Source: Apoda limacodes | Taxonomy: Eukaryota > Arthropoda > Insecta > Lepidoptera > Limacodidae | DNA length: 64,000 nucleotides | Direction of reading: 5' to 3' | NCBI GenBank assembly: GCA_946406115.1 | Contig: OX291545.1 | Coordinates: 28,205,153 to 28,269,152 of the forward strand | In this document: one piece after another, positions 56,691-64,000 of the stretch | Layout of the letters: each line of letters opens with the position of its first letter | How positions within the stretch are numbered: position 1 is the first letter of the stretch | Translations under genes and position numbers: made by a program | Notes under the pieces: generated by a model | The model's database searches: none | What the model saw: the letters and a program-made list of their open reading frames with translations, nothing else | Told to the model about the DNA's origin: nothing

Positions 56691-56799
56691 ATCTTTTATA
56701 TGTTTACAAAAATATTAATAGTTAGGTACAGCAAAAAAAGTGACGTTCACAAAGTTAATACTAGAAGTTCACTCTCTCTATCACTCACTCTTGGTGCAT

Positions 56800-57000
56800 G
56801 ATACACGTTGACACAAAATTAGTAACTCTTTTATGGGGCAATGTATATGTCGTAGCCATCTGGTTAAATTAGCCAGCTAATTGGACGCCTAGGCAGATCA
56901 GACAAGTATGGAAAAGACAGGAACAGAAATTGCGCCGTATAAGTCAGATATGTTGGGTTAGGTTCATTTTCTCTTGTGTCAACGTATATGCGGAGCGATC
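56800..57000. repeat. Fold-back with ACGTTGACACAA arms
   Basis: ACGTTGACACAA at about 56806-56817 and TTGTGTCAACGT at about 56973-56986 are perfect 12-bp inverted repeats. Between them lies the palindrome TTAGCCAGCTAA (about 56866-56880). Possible MITE; edges not defined. Confidence 0.45.
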
Positions 57001-58299
57001 AAAGTGAGCGGAGCCTTCCAGTCAAGTTTCATATAATAATCTTTTCAGTTTATTATCCAATCTATACCACGTGCAATTTTCCAAGAGGAAGTAAACGTTT
57101 ATTAAAGCAATAATCTGAAATAAAAAATAATAATAAATATTCAGGAAATATTGATATGTATATGAAAGGTATTGTGTAAATATATATAACCACAAATTAT
57201 ATAGGTAGATTATGTCCTACTAACTACCTGGCTGACAATCAACGCGCAGCCTAAACCAGAGGTGACAGACATCGTATTTTTAATGTAGCTTTTTTTGTAG
57301 TGTAGGTAGATAAGGGACCACTAAGAATGGAATTTAAAAAGATTGCAGGGAATTCAAAATTGGAATCAAAGGTTAGCAAAAAATATTAAATAGGTATACC
57401 TAAGGACCGTGTAGTTGTAGTGGTCGTCAACCAACATCCCTTGCGAACGAAAACGTTAGTTACTGCAGTTGAATAGTACAAAAATACTTTAAAACTAACC
57501 GCAACCATTAATACCATAACAATTTAGTAAATCTTTGAAATCTAGTTCCGTATTATCACTTTTTTTTTTACCAAAAGTTGTTCGATTGCACCAACAAAAT
57601 TGCTGAAATGTAAAAAACAACAACTAATCCATGCTTCAAGTTTTAATATTGATCCGCATTGGTATTACATAATAATATGGAGGCGAGTATATCTCTGAGT
57701 ACGTGCCTGTATTAATACACGTCCGCGTAATCTGTGCGAGTCCGGTCCATATTACGGATTCGGCTCGCAACCGACCCACTGGACTTATAAAATTTATAGC
57801 TGACTGCCTAGCACGGATACGTTTATGGTTTTAGATAAAATGCCAGTTTAACATAGCCTGTATTCACATAAACATAAGACCTATTTCCTCTTTATCCTGA
57901 CGTCTTGAAAGGCAGATTTTGACTTGATACCCAGAATGATATTACTTTTATTAAAAGTTTATATGAATCGTGATTCCAGCATCTTAATAATTTTATGTCT
58001 GTATACTAACATACAATCTATCAGTCTATATATCTATTAAATTAATCTTTTTTACTATTATTTTTCTATATTTTCTCAATAATTAAAAAAAGGAGGAATG
58101 AAAAAACTCCAGGTACAGACCAACATAACATATTTCTAGATCAAATTCGATTGAAAACAAGAGGAAAAGTTTCAAGTATACAGGAAAATATGCTACCATA
58201 CGCAGCTGTATGGTAGGTAATTGCCTGCACAAATCACGGCACGTTCTATCAATACTGGGCCGTATTAGGTATAGAATTTTGAAAAAGGGCCTCTTAGTC
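57001..58299. other. Intronic AT-rich DNA
   Basis: A GC-moderate patch at 57700-57790 (GTACGTGCCTG, GTGCGAGTCCGGTCC, GGATTCGGCTCGCAACC) has no ORF and could be conserved non-coding. The rest is featureless. Confidence 0.35.
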
Positions 58300-58700
58300 C
58301 GTCAATCAAGGGCCCTGACGACTGGCGACTTCATTAGAGCAAGTGAGAGGTGACATAACCTCTCGTTCCAGCATTAGTGTCGCGACGCGAGAGCAATTTA
58401 TATCCGTCGTGCCATTGGGCCGTGATTGCGGCGGCTCCTCCCCGCGTCGCGTAGCAACGGGTGGGGGGAAGGCCCCACTCGTCCACCCCATATCCCATCC
58501 CACGTTATGGATCGCAATTTTCCTTTGAATTGGAAATCAGAGCGTTCGCCGCGAGGCCCGCTCGTTAGCCGTCTCTCCATCTTCACAATACTTCCTCCGC
58601 TACAGATTTTTACCGCTGTACGTAAGAGAAAGATGTTTCCTTTGTGGGGCTCGCAAATTGCGATGTTTACTTTCGTCGGTCCCTTTTTTCTGGCCTCCGT
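58300..58700. other. GC-rich block in the sens intron
   Basis: Contains GCGACGCGAGAGC, GGCGGCTCCTCCCCGCGTCG and CGTTCGCCGCGAGGCCCGCT. Overlapping ORFs on both strands share no domain I recognise, which points to non-coding DNA such as an enhancer, alternative promoter or CpG-type element. It may also be an old insertion. Confidence 0.35.
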
Positions 58701-59980
58701 TTGAATTTTTTCCTTTTATTTGAAATAGTAAAGTTATATGGGTGCGTCGAATAACGTTAATAGTTTTATGCTGTGTTCTTACGAATAAAATTATATTATT
58801 TGTATCGTATTTATGTACTTATAGGTGTTACCTTTTTGGGAAAGACTTTCCATAAATGAGTCCTGATACTATGTTACAGCCATATTGATCAAAAACTGTA
58901 GGATTTGTGAAGCTCAACCGTGTCACGGTAATATATAGATAATTATAACAGCAAAACAGTAGTTAAATAAAATATCGCTAAAAACTAATATATTTTAGGG
59001 TATAGGTGTGTCTTATACATGTTATACCTACATGAGGGTGTTTTTTATCCGTCAGTTTACAATAATCATTAAGTTTAGTTGTAGTTTAATAGATTTTGAA
59101 ATATTATTATATTTTTTTTGATATTATACATTATACGTATCTGATTAAACAAAAATCTAATTTTAGCATTTGCCTATATAGAACAAAATCTTAAATTGAG
59201 ACAGCTAAGTTATTATAATCAGTAAGTATTAAACCGTTCAAGTTCTATTTCATTAGTTAAAGCTTGAAATGGCTAAAAAACCCTAGTCTGATGACAGTCC
59301 GGCTCGCACTTGCCTGGTTTTTTCCTACATACCTGAGCGTAACTCTCAGTCAACCAAGAGGGCTGTTAACAAAACTTATTACCCGCCTTAACACCTTACA
59401 TTTTACGCACTCCTTGCGTAAAAACTTCGCAGGGCTTAACGGCGTAATTACAGACGATATTGGCGTGGGAGGCATGAGAGGCAGGGAGGGACTTAATTGT
59501 TTTCGAGGGCCTCAGAAGTGGAGAGAGACTGAATAAGTGGAATAGACAGTCGTCTTTATAGATTATTGATTTATTGTGCTTAAATAAGGTTTGATTTTCG
59601 ATAAGTTTATGTATATGTTACTAATAGGTTAGTTTGAATATGTATGAATCGATATTTTATGGCTATAATGCGACGCAGTTTTTTAGACATTAAATTTTAT
59701 TGTTCGTGCCTAATTTGAATATTGAATACTAAATATCATTATTATAGAGTTAGTCTGTTTTTGGCGTAATAATTAAGTAATCTTCAACTAAATTAAATAT
59801 ACTTCAAGCACATACAATTAAAACAATAAAACAAACACTTAAGAAGTAACTAAGAGGCAATACCAGTAATAAAGCTGTAAGCATTACATTTAAAGCTGTG
59901 ATTGAACCTATCTTGGCAGACGATAACCATAAATCTTGCTCAAGAGTAAAGGATCTGATCTCAGGTCCGCATGTAGGAAT
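58701..59980. other. Intronic AT-rich DNA
   Basis: 59264-59536 (plus) is an open frame with ordinary composition but no recognisable domain. Nothing else seen. Confidence 0.35.
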
Positions 59981-60178
59981 ATATGTAATATGTTTTTGAA
60001 ATTATCAGTTGCTTCCTTATGCTACTACTTCACATGTTTTCACTCTTAAGATAAAACAAAAAAATTGCGTCTGAATCGCATTTGGGTGCATGGATATATG
60101 TTATCAAATGTTTTCGACATTATCAGTTGCTTCCTCATCCTACTACTTCACGTGTTTTCTTTCTTAAAATAAAAAAAA
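59981..60178 (+). repeat. Diverged tandem duplication, period about 118 bp
   Basis: ATTATCAGTTGCTTCCT.ATGCTACTACTTCAC.TG and the following TTAA.ATAAA.CAAAA occur at 59981-60066 and again at 60095-60178. Confidence 0.75.
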
Positions 60179-60413
60179 TATTTTTTGACCGAATTTAAAC
60201 AACATGGCCATTTTGTTTATACTCGTACATAATAGGTATATTTTTTAACAAATTATTTTGCAAATGCTCGCAACAACCAAGCAAAGGTAAAGGATGATAA
60301 AAATATGGAAAACTAAAAAGTTTGAAATGTTGATAGTGTTTTTTGTAAATTGGAGACCAAAACGCAAGGTGCGTTCGGATTTATCAATATATTTTTTGAT
60401 TGTTTTTGATACA

Positions 60414-60577
60414 AGTATGGGGTTCTTCAAAAAAGAAGTTATTAGATTTCTGAAGGGTCGGCAACGCACGAGTGATGCCCCTGATGTTGCAAGCGTTCAT
60501 AGGCTACGGTGACCGCTTACCATCAGGCGGACCGTAGGCATGTTTGCCACCTTAGTGGTATAAAAAAAAAAAAAAAA
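60414..60577 (+). pseudogene. 5'-truncated copy of the main LINE family
   Basis: AGTATGGGGTTCTTCAAAAAAG through TTTCTGAAGGGTCGGCAACG to GGTATAAAAAAAA matches 17038-17204 with few changes, including the end of the ORF (FFKKEVIRFLKGRQR, HRLR stop) and the A-tail. The few differences indicate a fairly recent insertion. Confidence 0.92.
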
Positions 60578-61182
60578 CATTGATTACCGATGTTGACTTA
60601 GCAATTCAATTTTAATGTCTAATTTGTTGATGAAGGTACTATTAGAATTTTGCTTTTTTTTAAAAAAAACCTTATTTTGTTTTTGGTATGACATTAAGAT
60701 AAAATACTTACTATATTATTAATATGACGGCTGATTTATTACTCATTTACAATATTCTCTGCTCAGCCAGACCCCGGAAATGTAACAAGGCAATCTCTAA
60801 AATCATCTCAGCCCATTATCGGCAGAGTAAACTCGAGATTCGCAATAAAACCGACATTAATACAATTAGCGCGAGACCAAATCCGGCCCTGACTGTCTCA
60901 TCTGCACAGTATCACAGAACCGGATTTTTATGGGAACGTACTTTAGCCGGTCGTGAATTAAATATATGATGCTACCAACTTAAAGTGCTTCCCTGGCAAG
61001 ATTTTAGGAAATATGGCTCGAGTGTTTGTTACGATGTTCATTTTGACTAAAGTTTTTATTATTGAAGGTTTTAAAGGAAGGTTTTAGGTTTAAAACTTTG
61101 AGATTCCACATGTTAGAAACAATGACCAATATCCAAATGTGAAACTGTAGGTACCTACTTATATACTTAACCACTCGACAAA
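60578..61182. other. Intronic DNA with one unassigned ORF
   Basis: An 81-codon plus-strand frame (60724-60969) has ordinary, non-biased composition but no domain I recognise and no convincing splice context. Could be chance or a conserved non-coding block. Confidence 0.25.
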
Positions 61183-61528
61183 GGGCGCGTTCGTTCTGGG
61201 ATTAAGAGTTCCCACGAATGATATTTCACACTTCTGATAACGCCAATTTTGCCACCGACCGTTCGTATACCTTTGAAACGTTACCAACAAAATTTTTGGT
61301 TACAATACTTGTAAAACGAACGGTTGACGTACAGACACTACGATAAAACACACACACACTACCATAAACAATGAATATGTATAGGCAGTTTGGCAGAAAT
61401 ATTAACACAAATATCCGCATGACGGTTTGTCACAGATGATACCTAAATTATGATATTCTTATTATAACGGATGAAAGGTGACAAAAGTAATGAAAATAAT
61501 GATTCTGCATTCCAAAACGAACGCGCCC
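61183..61528. mobile_element. MITE with GGGCGCGTTCGTT ends, Harbinger-like
   Basis: Terminal inverted repeats GGGCGCGTTCGTTCTGGGAT and, read inward from the right, GGGCGCGTTCGTTTTGGAAT; 346 bp, no transposase. The flanking 3-bp duplication AAA (61180-61182 and 61529-61531) and G-rich ends suggest a PIF/Harbinger-type MITE, although that group prefers TWA targets. The superfamily is inference; the element itself is clear. Confidence 0.7.
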
Positions 61529-61570
61529 AAAGTCGTAAGTAAGTAAGTACGTAATATAAGTTTTGAAATT

Positions 61571-61640
61571 TTTGCGTTCCATTTCTAATTTAAAAATAAA
61601 ATTTTAGTTTTTTGGCAAAATATCTTTTTCCCGACTTTCT
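61571..61640 (-). repeat. Penelope-like terminal fragment
   Basis: Reverse orientation of the segment seen after the GIY-YIG fragment: TTTTTTGGCAAAATATCTTT followed by TTCCCGA, next to AATTTAAAAATAAAA and GCGTTCCATTTC, the last also matching 63041-63052 in reverse. Confidence 0.6.
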
Positions 61641-61860
61641 TTTTTAATATCCGAATATTTTTTTTAAGTAGGTACGTTTGAATGCGTTAGAAGTTTATTT
61701 TTCGAAAGTCGTGCAAAAGTATCTAATATGTTGTTACAAAACCAAGACCCCATTCACTATTACCATGGTATATTGTTTGTAAATATTTCTAAGAAAAAAA
61801 ATCTTTCTCTTTTTGAGCATGCGCCCTTCTTCTTCCCAAATTTATTAATAGGGCTAGGAT

Positions 61861-62094
61861 TTAGTATGACGAATATTTAAATACGCAATATTTACAGGAT
61901 ACTGTTGTGACAAAGTCCACGTGGCTGTGAAGAAGGCGTGTGAAGTCCGCCCTGACCTTAGCTAATGCGTACTTGGGTAACACTAGGTTCGTGACAACTT
62001 GCACGAGGACTTCGTCCTGCAGTGGGGTGGTTGTCAATATTTTTTTAACTTTTAAACCAACAACGGTTCCAATATAAGCTTTAGCTGCAGACAT
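61861..62094 (-). other. Unassigned ORF, 77 codons
   Basis: Starts MSAAKAYIGTVVGLKVKK. Composition is protein-like, and the middle (TTTPLQDEVLVQVVTNLVLP) is preceded by CCACCCCACTGCAG, a fair splice acceptor, and followed by GCTAAGGTCAGG, a fair donor, so a 63-bp exon on the sens strand is conceivable. No family recognised. Confidence 0.25.
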
Positions 62095-62898
62095 TTCTCA
62101 ATAATACATTAGACTTGTATTTCTCAATAATACATGAGATGTAATCCTACGATTATTTCTACATACATTCCAAAATAACATTTAGGAAATGCGTTGGGTT
62201 ACCAAGGTCACCTATATTTACTATGTTATGCACCTATCATTCTGTATGAGGCCTTAACCTTGCAATAGGATTTATATGATTAATAAGTTTTTAACTTTTA
62301 ACCAAGCATGATTTGATAAGTAATACATAAGATTTGATTAGAAACGGAATCCGAATTTAAAAATGCATGAATTGCTTTAGTTTTGCCAAGAACCCCAAGA
62401 AGCGCTCTCCAGAACCATAACAATAACTCAAAGACCACTTCAAGCGGTTTAAATAATTCAGCGGTTTTTAAAAAACCGGCACAGTCAGTAGGGGAGAGCT
62501 CGGGAGTTCTGGTATGTATTTACATGTTCATTGATTATTCAGCCTGAATTCTAGCAAGCTTGAAACTGACACTGTGCTTTAATAGGGTACCTACCAAACA
62601 GTTGCGGTGACTGAAAATAGTAACTGGTTATTGGACTGCGCTGGTTATTATGTGACATTATGCTTTTATTTATTAGGTTAGATGGTGCCCGTGAGTTTCG
62701 CCGCGTTAAATTTGGAATATTAATTTCATTCCGTAAAGTGCATAGATAAAGTAGTCTAGATTACTTTCCGAGACCTAAGGTAGGGTAGATTGAAACTATA
62801 TTTTGGTTAAAAAAAGATTGTCATATGGAGCCACACGATAGAAATATAGATAGACAAATTCACTAACTAGTATTTAGTTATATAAAAATATATTTTGT
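62095..62898. other. Intronic DNA with a repeat fragment
   Basis: 62685-62790 (GGTGCCCGTGAGTTTCGCCG ... CCGAGACCTAAGG) resembles a degraded TTCGCCCGC-type repeat. Otherwise nothing recognised. Confidence 0.4.
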
Positions 62899-63044
62899 AT
62901 TACTAACTTAAAAATAATAAAACGGGATTAAACAGGTCATTTGGCAAAATACCTTTTTCCCGAAGTTTCGGCTGGGTTACACCAGCCTTGGTCACTTGCC
63001 AAATGACGCGTTTAATCCCGTTTTATTATTTTAAAACTAGTAAT
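62899..63044. repeat. Penelope-like terminal palindrome
   Basis: Left arm 62899-62947 and right arm 62996-63044 are near-perfect inverted repeats (AATAATAAAACGGGATTAAA and TTTAATCCCGTTTTATTATT within them). The 48-bp spacer plus left arm, reversed, matches the terminal segment at 4066-4142 after the GIY-YIG ORF. It is therefore a solo terminus of that family rather than an independent MITE. Confidence 0.75.
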
Positions 63045-64000
63045 GGAACGCGTAAATTTAAAAACTTATATTTTGTATTAGGTAAATAGGCAACTTTCCT
63101 TGGCAATCTTTTCTTGAAAATATTCAAATAACACAGGAACACACTTAACATTTTTTATATTTTTACAAATAAACGTGAAAGTTTGTTTATTTCTTATTTA
63201 TTGAGAACGGAGGAACATGATATTTTCTATACTAAGGGATAGATACGGACACAATACACACTACCCTTTAGGCGCAAGTCAGACAGAAAAGACATAAGGC
63301 GGGGGCGACAAAGATTCGCGTTCGTGCCACATTCACCCTATATGTTTTGCACTGCCAGACTTTCGTTCATTTTGTATGAAAGTCAATTTAAAAGACACCG
63401 CGTGCGCGCCCCGTCCTTTGTCCTGCTACTTTTACAGAATACGATGCTGAAGCTATTTAATCTGTTACTTAATAAGTAAATCTGCAAGTACTCAAGCAAT
63501 GAAATCTACTAAAAAAATAACCAAATGACACGGTAAAAGCACACAGCTATACCTATCTGAAAAACGTAATAAACTCTCTTTCGTTCTCGACGGTGAACAT
63601 GAACGTGGCAAGATGCACTTAGCTGGCACCAGGTGTACGATTAAAAGTGCACGGTTTAAGGAAGGTGCAAACTACAAGCTTTTCAAGCTTCCTACTTGAT
63701 GTTAGATAACTATTGGATTTTACGATTAGCACTTTAAGTGGCAGGAAATATTTATATTTATACACGAAAGTGGACATAGTTTTAACCACGCCTGTTATAT
63801 CAAAACTATTATAATGACTAAAATTTACGTTAATTCTTTATGTACAGCTTATCTATGGAATAGGATAGGTACTTCCCGAATTGCTACAGACAGGTAAACT
63901 ATGATCGGAACAGCTAATACCTTATATAGGTAACTGTTATTGTAATACCTACAACCGATGTCGACATTGCAAAAATAGTATATTTTAGCTATTTCCATAG
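63045..64000. other. Intronic or flanking DNA, nothing recognised
   Basis: A GC-moderate patch lies at 63295-63420 (AAGGCGGGGGCGACAAAG ... CGCGTGCGCGCCCCGTCC) without an ORF. The rest is AT-rich. Confidence 0.4.

Overview
The window looks like nuclear DNA of an insect, most likely a moth or butterfly. It is AT-rich and intron/intergenic in character, is dominated by decayed transposable elements, and carries short repeats of the kind scattered through lepidopteran genomes (TTCGCCCGC-type elements ending in a CGCATTTATAATATTA-like tail, and GGGTTCCGTAG-type repeats). It also holds eukaryotic tRNA genes and the end of a recognisable animal gene. There are no bacterial-type operons. The species assignment is inference.

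Host genes are few. Two identical tRNA-Gln(UUG) genes lie on the minus strand at 36.4 and 39.2 kb. The last two coding exons of a senseless/GFI1-type C2H2 zinc-finger transcription factor lie on the minus strand at 54.3-55.1 kb. The upstream exons are not visible, so the intron before them fills the rest of the window (at least 8.9 kb) and is loaded with transposon debris. The low-repeat stretch 51.3-54.3 kb is a plausible long 3' UTR and holds one perfect 8-mer match to the miR-9a seed.

Layout: 0-1.7 kb, the 5' end of a broken Copia-type LTR element (minus). 3.4-6.3 kb, a Penelope-like GIY-YIG fragment, a dead Tc1/mariner transposase and a complex repeat. 6.3-11.4 kb, no gene seen. 11.4-12.2 kb, a hAT remnant with ATCGATG-rich ends. 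13.5-17.2 kb, a nearly intact jockey/CR1-like LINE with a 987-codon ORF, inserted into an older LINE. 17.2-27 kb, a graveyard of LINE pieces (jockey/CR1 and RTE types), including one cut by a hAT element with a perfect 8-bp target duplication. 27-44.4 kb, interspersed repeats, tRNA- and 5S-related SINE-like pieces, more LINE pieces and the tRNA genes. 45.6-48.8 kb, a large near-palindrome whose arms carry a 50-bp tandem repeat and whose arms and centre encode broken pieces of a protein-primed-type family B DNA polymerase (Polinton/Maverick or adintovirus-like). 49-51 kb, mixed low-copy DNA. 51.3-64 kb, the sens locus with intronic LINE, MITE and Penelope-terminal sequences.

The strongest candidate for something unusual is the 45.6-48.8 kb palindromic element. 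The same 50-bp repeat caps both arms, degenerate single copies sit further in, and one arm has lost about 270 bp that the other retains. All identifications are by eye from translation and motif matching; no database search was run.
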